Shown here one piece after another: positions 48,301 through 59,000 of a stretch of 64,000 nucleotides of DNA. The stretch's first letter is position 1. Each line of letters starts with the position of its first letter. Position numbers and translations under genes: made by a program. Source of the DNA: Cenococcum geophilum 1.58 (taxonomy: Eukaryota > Ascomycota > Dothideomycetes > Gloniales > Gloniaceae); the NCBI GenBank assembly GCA_001692895.1, contig KV748216.1:1054001-1118000 (forward strand), given 5' to 3'. The notes beneath the pieces are model-generated. The model had not been told where the DNA came from. It saw only the letters and a list, made by a program, of their open reading frames with translations, and made no database searches.

Positions 48301-48544
48301 GCCTTAACCTAGTTCTAGGCTATAAAGGTAATAGATATAGAGGATATAAGTAGATATTAGCCTTTCTAAAGCTTAGAAGACTGGTAAAAGAATAAGGGTA
48401 AAAAGGATAAGGGAAGAAGGGGTAGAGTAAGATCGTCCGTAAAGCGCGGTTAGTTAGTTTATTATATAGACTTTTAGACAGGTAGAAGGTGAGTAGCCGG
48501 CGCTCCAATATCGGAACGCTGTTGTCTCTCTAGCGCGGCCCGCG

Positions 48545-48640
48545 AACGGGTTTTCTCTAAGTAGAGTTTTTCCTATAGAAGGTATTAGCCTGCGTGGACC
48601 CACTAGGGGGACCGGGACGGGCGGTAAATTGAATTTATTA
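48545..48640. repeat. Right arm of long inverted repeat flanking the LINE
   Basis: This is the inverted copy of 35189-35285, ending CGGTAAATTGAAT. The core TGGACCCACTAGGGGGACC pairs with the left arm's GGTCCCCCTAATGGGTCCA. Confidence 0.8.
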
Positions 48641-50341
48641 TTAATTTAAATAGATCTATCTAATAATTACTAGCTACTAGATTTCTCTAGTAATAATAAA
48701 AATAAGTTTAAAATTAATTTAAAAGATAGTGTTCTTAGGTTAGAAGATTATATACTAGAAGAAAGTTAAATATAGCTACAAGATTAGATTAAGGTAAGTT
48801 TTTAATATATTCTAAATACGTTCTGGTTTAGTTCTAAATATATTTAGCCCGAAGTTCCTTATATTATATTTTTTACTAAGATATCTACTAATTCTCTTAC
48901 TATACTTATAATTAAGGATTGTTTAAGCCTTTTAGAGTACCTATAGACGCTAAATAAAGGTTATATTTACTGTATTAACTTAAGAGGCATAGATGCACAA
49001 AAATATATATAGGTAAGTTAATAAAAATCTAAATTATACTCTAACTATATTTATAACTAGTTTATAATATATTTAGATCTAATACGGAACTAGATAAGTA
49101 TATGCTTTTAAGTCTATAACGTCCGCTCTCTTAAACGTAAGAGGTAAAAAATATATAATGCGTTATTTAGGAGTAAAATAGTGCAAATATCTTTAGAATT
49201 TGTTATAATTTTTAAGATATACTATGGTTTCTAAAGAGACGTAGGGTCTAATATAGAGAGAGCGGGCAGCCCTAGATAGAAGCAACCTAGATATTTATAA
49301 ATATAATATAAATAGGTACAGAACTGGTTCTAAATCTATTTAGTACTTAAGTTAATATATATAAGCTTGTTTTTAGCAGCCCAAAGATAATTTTAAGCTA
49401 AAAATGTATATAGCTCTTAAATAGAGGCTTATATACTAATAATTAAGTAATAAAGATACTCTATATATAATTATCTTACCTAAATATATTTAGAACCTAA
49501 CCAAATTACATTTAGAACCAATTACATTAGGATATTACTAATATTTAGTACTTATTTCTTACCTATACGTAGGCTACTATAGAAATACATTTAGAGTACT
49601 TCTAAAAAGCATTACTAGCAAATAAGAAATATAATACTACGTATTTAACATCTCTTATTTAACTAGGTAATATAGGTAATAAAGTAACGGAGTAATGCGG
49701 AGTTATTAAACCAAATCTCTATAGGAGGGTAGACTGTAGTAAGAAAAATATAACCTACTTAGAATGCGTTTTAACTACGTTTATAATATATCTGTAACGT
49801 ATTTCTAGGAATTAACTACCCCTAGAGACTAGGGAAACTTATCTATTAGGACTGCGAGGTTACTTTTTACGTTTTTATTCTAAACGACTTAGAAGAAACT
49901 CCTTATATTTATTTTACCTTATATAAGGTATATAGTTATACACTACCCCCCTAAATAAGCCGCCTCTAGAGATACTAAATAAGGTAATTAAGTTAGTTTG
50001 TTAAATGCGTAATCTAGATCTTACTCTTAATAAATATGTTTTAAACTAATTGCGAATAAATACCTAACGTCTTTATAAGAAAGTTTCTTTAAAGTCCTGC
50101 CGTTAAATAGTTTTATATAGAGCATAGGAAGGCCTCTTTAGCACAGATCTATATAAGCTTTACTACCATAGATTATATTACTAGATTAATTTAAAAAGAG
50201 AAGCTTACTCTATACCTAGAAGGAAAAGGACTAATAGAGGTAGTATATAAGTTTAATTAAAAGCATTAAAATCTTAAAATAGTATATAAATATGTTACAA
50301 ACGCGTTTTAATAGGCTTACTAATATATTATAGGCTTATAT
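48641..50341. other. Unidentified AT-rich region with recurring motif (left part)
   Basis: No gene is recognised. Words of the type TTCTAAAT-ATTTAG, GTTTATAATAT and AACGCGTTT recur (48811, 49060, 49326, 49485, 49764, 49778 and 50297). The sequence is probably a RIP-degraded element of unknown class. Short coding-like pieces on the plus strand could not be assigned. Confidence 0.4.
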
Positions 50342-50346
50342 CTAAT

Positions 50347-50702
50347 TGTCGGAACGTTAATTACGTGACGTGGTCATGAGACCACGAAGCGAGGTTAACT
50401 AGTCTGACCTTGGAGCAACCCCTTACTTCTAGATATTAACAATTAACTACCAACTTCAACACCGCATACGTACCACTATAAGTGATATTCGTGCACGTTA
50501 ATAAAGCGAGTATACCGACACTAATTAGTGTCGGTATACTCGCTTTATCAACGTGCACAAATATCACTTGTAGTGGTACGTATACGGTATTAAAGTTGGT
50601 AGTTAATTGTTAATATCTAGAAGTAAGGGGTTGCTCCAAGGTCAGACTAGTTAACCTCGCCTCGTAGTCTCGTGACTACGTCACGTGATTAACGTTCCGA
50701 CA
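50347..50702. repeat. 356-bp near-perfect palindrome of two LTR-like arms
   Basis: Arms 50347-50520 and 50529-50702 are 174-bp inverted copies around the spacer CTAATTAG. Each arm starts TGTCGG and ends CCGACA in its own orientation, like a small LTR. By hand alignment they differ at about 11 positions, all transitions. CTAAT flanks the whole unit on both sides (50342-50346 and 50703-50707). No coding capacity. It would form a long hairpin when single-stranded. Confidence 0.92.
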
Positions 50703-50707
50703 CTAAT

Positions 50708-52300
50708 AGATCTATAATAATTAAAACGAAGTTATAATAATCTGCTTTCTATAAGAGTAAGTTAAGATCTTCTTAGCCTAAACTATATTTAAAGTTAATA
50801 TGTCTTTTAAACGTATTATTAAAAGAAATATAAACGAGATTATATTTACTGTTTAGCTTAAAGAGTATAGTAAAAGTATTATTATATAATATAAACCCGT
50901 TTAGAACGCGATACTAATATATTTTAATAGTTTTTATACTTATATATATTATTACTAATATAAAAACAAGGCGTACTTACTAGTTATACTTTAAGTAAGT
51001 CTTTTAATTACTTTCTAAATATCTTTAGAAGCAGATTTGTTAGAAATATATTTATAGTAATAAGGGAGGCTTTAAAGCTATTATATCTAATATAGATAGT
51101 AAGTAAATAGCTAGTAGGATACCTAGAACGCAATTAAAACGCCTTTCTAATATGTTATAAAAGGGTTTAGGCGGTATCTACAGCATATTAATTCTTAGAG
51201 GCGCGATTGGATATAGCATCTTAGGAAAACACTAGTTTTTTACTAAGTATACTTCTTATAAAGCATCTTAAAAGCCACGGGTAACTATAAAACGGCCTAC
51301 TCTGTATATAAACGGATAAAAGCTCTTTTTATATATAGGAGCCAGTTAGAATATAAAGAACTCTATAATTTACTAATTAGTAAGCAATTCTAAACCCGTT
51401 TATAATGCGTTTAGAAGGTATTAATAGCATAGTATATAAATCTTAATTAGTTACTAACTAGGTAAGATATAAGAGATACCTAGTTATTGCCTTAGGGTTA
51501 AATAAGCACTGCTCTCTAATTAATTACGAGCTATTTAATAGATTAAGATACTATATAAATGCAGTAGAATAAATAATAAATAAATTATATATATTTAGTA
51601 TCGGCAGTTTCTTCTTTCTACTGTTATAAGGTATTAATATGTTTCTAACCCGTTTATAATATACTTATATTATATTTAGCGTATAAAAACTAGATTAATA
51701 GGATATTAATTAGTATTTTATTTAGAGCTAGTTTGGAATATAATATATATTAAAAAAAAATTAATATCGGCCTAGTATACAAACTATATAGGTAGAAAGA
51801 GTATATATTTATTTCGAACCTCTTCTAAACTAGTTCCTAATACGTTTAAAATAAAAACGTTAATAACTTTAAGGGGAATTAGAGTAGGCCGCTGCTAATA
51901 ATAGCGGGGATAATATTTTATTCCGTGTATTATTATTAGGTATAGTAAGGTCACGATTTAATTCTGCTTAATATTTAAGGGGGCTAAGATCTAGATCTAT
52001 ATTGCGTTTTAGGTTATCCTCTATAGCATCTAAGGAATTATAAGGCATATTTATATTCTAACGTATATATAACTAGTTACTAATATATTCTAGGCGTATT
52101 AGCACCGGTCTCTTACAGTTACTAAAGCGTTAGGCTTTAAGTAATAACTAGGATATTTAGAAAAGATACTAAAGGCTTAAACTTTATAAAATAGAGATTA
52201 AATTAGAGGTAAAGGAGCTAGAGAATATAGAAAAAAGAATTTAACTAGAGGTAATAAAGGCTTGTATATAAAAATAAGTATACTAAATATAAAATACATT
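50708..52300. other. Unidentified AT-rich region with recurring motif (right part)
   Basis: This continues the region left of the palindrome. The same words recur: AACCCGTTTAGAACGCG at 50895, CCCGTTTATAATGCGTTTAG at 51395, AACCCGTTTATAATATA at 51648 and TCTAAACTAGTTCCTAATAC near 51824. No protein family was recognised on either strand. Confidence 0.4.
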
Positions 52301-53017
52301 CTAAATATATTCCTATTATATTCCTATTAAAATATACTTATATTTAGGCCTTTTTTTATACTTGTTTAATTATATAATATCTAATACTATATATAATACT
52401 ATATATATAGCCTCTAGACTATAGCGCTATAGTTCTATATATATATATCTATTTTAAGCAACTTAATATATATTAGTAATTATATATTAATAATTTATAA
52501 ATCTTTTAACTAGGAATTTATAGTTATTTAATAAAATACCAAAATACTAATAACTATTAAATAGTAAAAAAATAGAAAAAAAGACTATAAGAAATGTTAA
52601 TACCTCTTTATTCTATTTAATAAAAAATTATTATTTTGCTTTTTACTTTTTACTATTTATATATTTAAGCCTTATTTATATATATAAATAGAGTTACCTA
52701 TAGAAAGTTATTAGTTAATACTTAATTTAAAATATATTAAAAATAATAATAAGTCTTATATTAACTAATTTTATAATTAATTATATATATTATTTAAATA
52801 AATATTTTAAAAATATTTTATAATTATTATATTAGCTTAAAATTTATATACTTTAAAAAATGAGTAATATTTATTTAAAATTATATAATACAATATAATT
52901 TAGAAGGGGTTTTTTTAACTATATAATTATACTATTTTTAAAAATAAAGATTTTTATTTTATTAGAATTTAAGTAATAATTAATTTATAATTAAATTATT
53001 AAAATTATAAAATATAT
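52301..53017. other. Extremely AT-rich tract
   Basis: About 700 bp is composed almost wholly of A and T with only scattered C or G. This is the most biased stretch of the window. No gene or repeat unit recognised; it is probably a heavily RIP-mutated relic. Confidence 0.6.
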
Positions 53018-53211
53018 TGTCGGAATATATAGACAGAAGTTACGTAGTTACGTATTGTTGGTTATGTCTTTAATTAGTTACCCTTATAGTGACTAATTAA
53101 CCCCCTACTTAGGCACCGCGATCCTTATAATCCTCTGCTTTCTATACCTATTAGATAAAAATTAATTTAACAGTTAATAGGCCAATTAAGTGTACTTGGG
53201 TGATACTGATA
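53018..53211 (+). repeat. Left LTR of non-autonomous element
   Basis: 194 bp, equal in length to the right LTR, directly preceded by TATAT. Differences from the right copy are mainly transitions. Confidence 0.85.
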
Positions 53212-53859
53212 TTAATTAATAGTTAACCTTACTGGTTGGCTATAGAGTAATAAGGTTCACTGCCGCCCTAGCAGCTTTAATTATAAGTAGCAATCTAGTA
53301 CCTAGTAGCAAAACTAGCACTTAGTAGCTCTGGTAGTATCCAACCCCAACCAGTTTAGAATATCGCGAGATATTCTATAGCACGCAAATTAATACCCAGT
53401 ACGACCTCTTTACTAAGTGCTAGTACCCCTAGCTTTTTAATAGCACCCAGCACCTAATAGCCCTCGGGCAGTACCCTAGCAGCTACCTTAGTAGCTACCC
53501 TAGTAGTACTACGGTAGCGCTCTAGCCGTATATAGTATACCAGTTTATACAGTATTTAGCGTTACAGCAACCTAACTGCCTTACGTAGTATTTAATTACC
53601 TAATAGCTTTACGTAGTAACCTAGTGTAGTAATATAACTTAGCAGCAAACTAATATTTAGTACGCGTTTTAGTATATAAACCAACATCTAATAGCCTTAT
53701 GCAGTACTCTAGCGTTATAGCAACCCAGTAGCGTTATAGCAGTATCCTATAATCTAGTAGCGTTAGCAGCACCTAATAACCTAGTAGCTTCGGCAGCATC
53801 TAATAACCTAGCTGCGTTAGCGGCACCCTCTACTATCCTATAACCCCGACACCGTCTGC

Positions 53860-54990
53860 TTCCTTGTAGATCTGCTACGTCGAATACTACGTCTAATAGC
53901 GCGCCTACAACGCTAGCGCGCTCCCCATCCTCTACCCTTTTGAATCTACCGGCGCCTGCGACAGCTATAAGCCCTTAATAGCACTACCTTAACTTCCTGA
54001 AGGATACAAAAGCGAGAGCTGTACGGCTACTGGGCGGCCTTACTATATTAACACCTATAATAATAAAGCCTAATGGGAGTTTCTAACTATAGCCGCTTAT
54101 TAAAAACAGATTTAGGATATACAGGATATTCTAGACCTACGTTGACGATAGTATGAAAGAGTCTAGAAGGTATATTAAGAACAAAAGGAGGAGATTAAGG
54201 AGTTATAAAGTGTAGTTTAGCAATTATAGCAATAACAAGCTATACTAGTATAAGCTCTGTCTACGCAAGCTCCGTCTATATAAGCTCCGTCCGCATAAGC
54301 TCCGTCCGTATAAGCTCCGTCCGTATAAGCTCCGTCTATATAAGCTTTGTCCGCATAAGCTCCGTCCGCGCAGGCTTTGCCAGATTTACCCTCTCTGTTA
54401 ACTAAAGCTAAGGAGCTACGGCAGCCGGGCTTATGCAAACCCCCGTAACCTTAAACCTGCGAAAAGTGCTCTACTACGTTCCCTTTAGGTTAAGCGCTCT
54501 TTAAACACTTGCCAGATTGTTAACCGTTTCAATATACTAAGTGCGGATCTATATTCCCCTTAAGTACTACCCTCTATAAGCACGTTTAGGGATGTTGTTG
54601 TCTAAAGGATGTAAACGGGAATTTAGATACGGACCAAGCTCTGCTAGGATAGCTGTTTTACGCATAAGGAAAGAACTGCTAGTTTACGCCTGCAATCTAT
54701 CTAACGCTAGTACTATACTGCCACATACCATAGACAAACTAATAGCGCCGCTATGCCTGCTATTATGATACTAATTGCGCCAATACGCCTGCGATCTACC
54801 AACCGAATAATCGTGCCTATACGCTTGCGATCTACTGACTAATAGACAAGCTCTATACTTGACTACTATTACTACCGCCGTTGGTACCGTACTACCACCT
54901 AAATAGATTTTTGCTGCTTCTACCTGTAGCTAAACTACTACCTTACTGCCTTTTTACAGCGCCACAAGCATAAAGAAAGAACTGCCAGTG
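53860..54990 (+). pseudogene. Gag-like protein remnant with QAPSx repeats and zinc fingers
   Basis: Plus-strand frame, now with many stops. A coiled-coil-like stretch (EQKEEIKELQSVV) near 54175-54215 is followed by the QAPSx pentapeptide array. Two zinc-finger-like units come next at about 54465-54600: CEKCSTTFPL, then ALFKHLPDC, giving C-X2-C-X12-H-X3-C; the second unit (KCGSIFPLSTTLYKHV) has lost one cysteine. The tail carries NTPAIY/AYTLAIY-type repeats. The function would be nucleic-acid binding by a gag-like or accessory protein; this is inference. Confidence 0.55.
54249..54383 (+). repeat. 15-bp minisatellite, nine units
   Basis: Nine imperfect tandem copies of a 15-bp unit, TATAAGCTCCGTCCG. 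The plus-strand frame reads A-P-S-(A/V/I)-stop, where the stop TAA/CAA position was evidently Gln. The antisense frame (DGAYTDGAY) stays open only because the unit length is a multiple of three. Confidence 0.9.
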
Positions 54991-55409
54991 TTGGAATGTA
55001 TGGATAAAGGTTACGTGGCTACGTGCGCCCCTAAATGCCTGTAACTTACGAATAAGACAACTGCCGTACCAATACGCCTACGGATAGACAAGAATTCGTG
55101 CCGATACGCCTACGAATACGACCCCGTTGCTGGCATTATACTACTACCTAAATGACCCTGCGCTGGTACCGTACTACTACCTACACAGACAATAATCGTG
55201 CCGATATGCATACGATATATTGACCAACTAATAGCACCAATACGCCTGCTATTACGACCCTACCAACTAACTAATAGACGAGCTCTACGTTTAACCACTA
55301 TTACTACCTAACGCTCGTACTATACTGCTAGTGCTAGAATATATAGATAGAGGGTACGTGGTTATATGTCTTAGGATGGCTGTTCTACGTATAAAGAAAG
55401 AACTGCCAG

Positions 55410-55603
55410 TGTTGGAATATATAGATAGAAGTTATGTAGTTACGTGTCGTCGGTCGTGTCTTTAATTAGTCACCCTTATAGTAACTAATTAACCCCCTAC
55501 TTAGGCACTACGATCCTTACGATCCTCTGCTTTCTACACCTATTAGATAAGAATTAATTTAATAGTTAATAGGCCAATTAAGTGCACTTGGGTGATACCA
55601 ATA
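55410..55603 (+). repeat. Right LTR of non-autonomous element
   Basis: 194 bp, directly followed by the TATAT duplication. Confidence 0.85.
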
Positions 55604-55791
55604 TATATAAAGGGAGTTATTAAAAAGAGCTAAAGTTAGCAAAATTTAATAAATATTATAATTTAACCAATAAGATAAGATATTTAATTACGCTATTGCG
55701 GCTCCCGTTAGGGTCTATATAGCGGGTCTATATAGGTATATATATATAAAAGGGAAACTATACAGCTATAGCTGGATAAAACCTCTCCTTC
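55604..55791. other. Spacer between two LTR elements
   Basis: 188 bp comprising the two target duplications (TATAT, CCTTC) and AT-rich sequence with a duplicated GGGTCTATATAG word. No feature assigned. Confidence 0.4.
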
Positions 55792-56039
55792 TGTCAATCG
55801 GAAGTCCGTGCACCGATTGTAAGAAAAGAATGATGACTCTGTCTATTGAATGGTGGCTTTAGAGCCTCTATATATATATAGGAAAGGTGTAGGAAATGAG
55901 AACGAGAAGGGGGTAGGGGGGTGGCAATGGAAATAAGGGGTAGGTGACTGAGTTAATGATCGAGTCAATGATTGAGTTAATGACTGAGTTAATGGGAGGT
56001 AGCTGAGTCGGTAATAAGATAACCTGATTTAGGTTGATA
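55792..56039 (-). repeat. Copia LTR (3' with respect to coding)
   Basis: 248 bp, from TGTCAATCGG to GGTTGATA (final CA changed to TA). It matches 60906-61153 along its whole length and contains a TGAGTYAATGA tandem near 55950-55995. Confidence 0.9.
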
Positions 56040-56099
56040 TACCCCCCTAGCTGATTGACTGGTAGGTGATTAGCTGGATATACCTAAATAGGAAATATT

Positions 56100-59000
56100 T
56101 ATGGTATTGAACTAAATAGAAACCATCTAAAAGCAAGAATTTGATAAGGAAATTGTGCAAATAGGTTAAACAGTATAGTTAAATCTGACTACAATAGGGT
56201 CTTGATATTAATCAAATTTAGTTATTAAATAAAGCTTTTATGCTTCTGCCTTGGCAGGGCCTTCGTAAGGCCGTTAGCTGTTATGTTAGTAGTAGGGACC
56301 CACTTAATTATAATTAAGCCCTTTTAAACTTCTTGGCGAAGCCAATGCTGGTAGATATCTACGTAACGAAGCTTTATATTTAACTGAGGTCCGTTCTTAG
56401 TAAGCAGTTAAATCGTCTATAGGTTATTACAGCCAATTATATATTCCTTATTCGTGTAGAGTTGTATAGCTTAAAAGAAGCGCTACTACTAAATTGATTT
56501 GGTAGCTGCATTTGATAGAGCCTTAAGCTTAGCTTTAGTGCTTAATATTGTGACTGTTTTCTGCTTGGTAGAGCGCCAGTTAATTACTTCCCTAAATAGT
56601 GAAAATATAAAGCCTTTAGTGCTCTTCCAACTAATAAGATTATTGCTAAATGTAGCGTCGCTTATATAGACGACGATCTAACTTCTAATATTCCTGTTTA
56701 AGTATTCAATCGCCAGGGTTCTCGTTTAATAGAGGTATATAATCGCTTAATTGACTGCGGCTTTGTATAGGGGCGACGGATTGCAAAGGAATTCTGTGAG
56801 CTTGCTTGAGGCTTAAGCGACGTTAGGTCGTATAATGTAGGTGGCGTAGAGTAGTAAGCCGACCTTCCGTTAATATATATAGACCTGCTGCTTAAAGGCC
56901 TGTTCTGGATTAGGTAAGAGATTGTCCGTACTTATTAGCGTATATATTAGACAATAATCTTTTAAATGGAAGGTGCTAGTGATCTTATTAATGTAGGAAT
57001 CTTAACAGAGCTAAAGCTTCTATTAAGGTCGATCGCGGAGGATTCTAATTCCTAAGAACCAGGTTAGTTCTCTAAGGTTCTTAATTTCGTACTTCTTCGT
57101 TAGCTCTTCCTTAAAGAGTTAAAGCTTTGGTATGTCTTTTGTGCGGTAGGCTGCTATAATATTGTTGACGTAAAAGAATATAATTAGCCAGTCGTTGTGA
57201 AATAGGCATGATTCTCTATTGACTGCCGTTAGACCTAGGGTTGTTAGGGTAGTTAAGAACTTATTAAGCTAAAGTAGTGGTAATTGTTTAAGGCCGTATA
57301 AGGCTCTTTAAAGGAGTAGACACCTGCCCTTCTGTTAAAAGCCATTTAGAAACTCGATATAGACTATTTTATTAATAAGGCTATTGGTGAAGGCGTTGAC
57401 TGCGTTACACTGCTAAGTCTCTAAATTATATGTAGCGACGATCGCTATTATAGCCCTGAATATTTTTGCTATAAGGGTTGCTGTATACGTGTCCTTTTCG
57501 CTAGGTTGTTATAAGTCACCTTATATATAAAGACGGGCTTTAAATTTGATTAGATATCTATTAGTGTTAAACTTATAAGTAAATACCTAGGTAACGGGTA
57601 AGACGTTAAGCGACACTGTCCATATAATGGTCTCGAATGTCCCTTACTGCTTAAGATCACTAAATTCCTTATTGGCGGCTTCTGCAAAGCCATCTTTATA
57701 CGGGTGAGCTTAAAGCTCCTTCTAGCTATAAGGTGGTGATGGAAGTTTATTACAGTATAATCGCTTCTAGTAATATTTAATTCTGGTAGCAAAAGCTCTA
57801 TAGAAGGTAGGAAGGGTATCTAATTACTTAATATCTGTAAGGTAAGCTTCTTAATACATTAAGGGCTTCTTAGTTTTTCTGCTTATTACAATATTAACAT
57901 CGCCTATATCGCCGTAGATCTCCTATCTTGGACGGGCTTATTCTCTAAAAATAAGTTTAAATTAGGGTTTTTGCTTAATTAAGGTACTTAACGGCTCTAC
58001 ATTGGTAGTATCTAATTAAGGTTCTGGCGTCTTAGCTAGGGTAGGAAGGCCTAGTGTAGAGTTATCCTTAGAGGCTTATAGGCTAATTACGTCATTATCC
58101 TAATCTGTCGCTTAATCTTAATTTTCATTAGTATCTACCTGTCGACTTCCACTAATATCTACCTTGTCCTCCTTATCTGACGTCTTATCTAACGTCTTAT
58201 TAAGCTCTTCCTAAAGCGTCCTGTTAATATTTAACATATTAATTACCTCTAAAATTTAATCCGCGCGTTTCTAGAGCAGATTTGCGAGATTTGGCTAACT
58301 GTCGTTATAGAGTAATTGCTCGTTAAACATTACGTCTCTTGTTTAAATTACCTTCTTTTCGCTAGGTATATAGACCCTGAAGATATTCGTTAACTAGTAC
58401 CCCACTAGGTATCTAATATAAGCCCTTGGCTTAAGCTTTCGTGTACGTGGGATTTTATATTTAAGTGGGTAAGCTCTATAGCCGTATATTCGTAGGTGAG
58501 CTATATTTAGCTTTAATGGCGAGAGCCCTAGTGCTAACTAAAGCTTCTTAAAAGGTGTTATCTAGCTGAGCTAGGCGCTTAGTGTCTAATTGATTAGATA
58601 CGCTGTAGCCCTAGTAATTTCTAGCTAGAGCTCTTCTAGTAATTAAGCTTCAATCCGCATACATTAAGACTTGATAATAATTACCCCCCTAAAACGTTCG
58701 GTAGAACCGTTCTAAGACTTTATATATAGGGCCGACTGTTCTAGTAATATTCCTTTTTGGGTCTTCTAGGTATTAAACTCGCCACCTAAAGACGTTTCGC
58801 CATCAATTCGAATTATTGCGATCTTTAGGTTATATTAACGTTCTACCCTATTTAAGTATTATATAATTGCTTGCGTCATCAATAACTTATAGGCGAAAGT
58901 CTCAACCTTGTTTAAATGTAGAAATTTGTTATAGAAATATATCGTCTAGATATGACTGTTATACGCTATAATCTCTTAAAATAAGTTAATATGCACTTGG

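Larger units (their letters stand above)
35286..48544 (+). mobile_element. RIP-degraded Tad1-type LINE, split by a gypsy insertion
   Basis: The two plus-strand halves of a non-LTR retrotransposon lie at 35286-37071 and 45023-48544, separated by a complete gypsy element. The left half carries an ORF1 (gag-like) remnant. The right half carries endonuclease, reverse transcriptase and C-terminal remnants. Frames are interrupted by TAA/TAG codons throughout. The gypsy target duplication ATAAT marks the exact split. Inverted repeats bound the whole element, which is unusual for a LINE. Confidence 0.8.
53018..55603 (+). mobile_element. Non-autonomous LTR element with zinc-finger gag-like frame
   Basis: A 2586-bp element with two 194-bp LTRs (53018-53211 and 55410-55603) that start TGTYGGAATATATAGAYAGA and end CTGATA or CCAATA (ancestral CCGACA inferred). 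It is flanked by the 5-bp duplication TATAT (53013-53017 and 55604-55608). There is no reverse transcriptase or integrase. The interior holds a degenerate plus-strand reading frame and partial internal copies of the LTR start (near 54990 and 55330). A non-autonomous retrotransposon (LARD/TRIM-like) is the best reading. Confidence 0.85.

Noticed and set aside
54249-54383. Regular short repeats considered as a CRISPR-like array
   Set aside because: Units are contiguous 15-mers with no unique spacers, inside a fungal transposon; not a CRISPR.
54217-54438. Open minus-strand frame DGAYTDGAYADGAY over the minisatellite
   Set aside because: It is antisense to the QAPSx-coding strand and stays open only because the 15-bp unit preserves frame.
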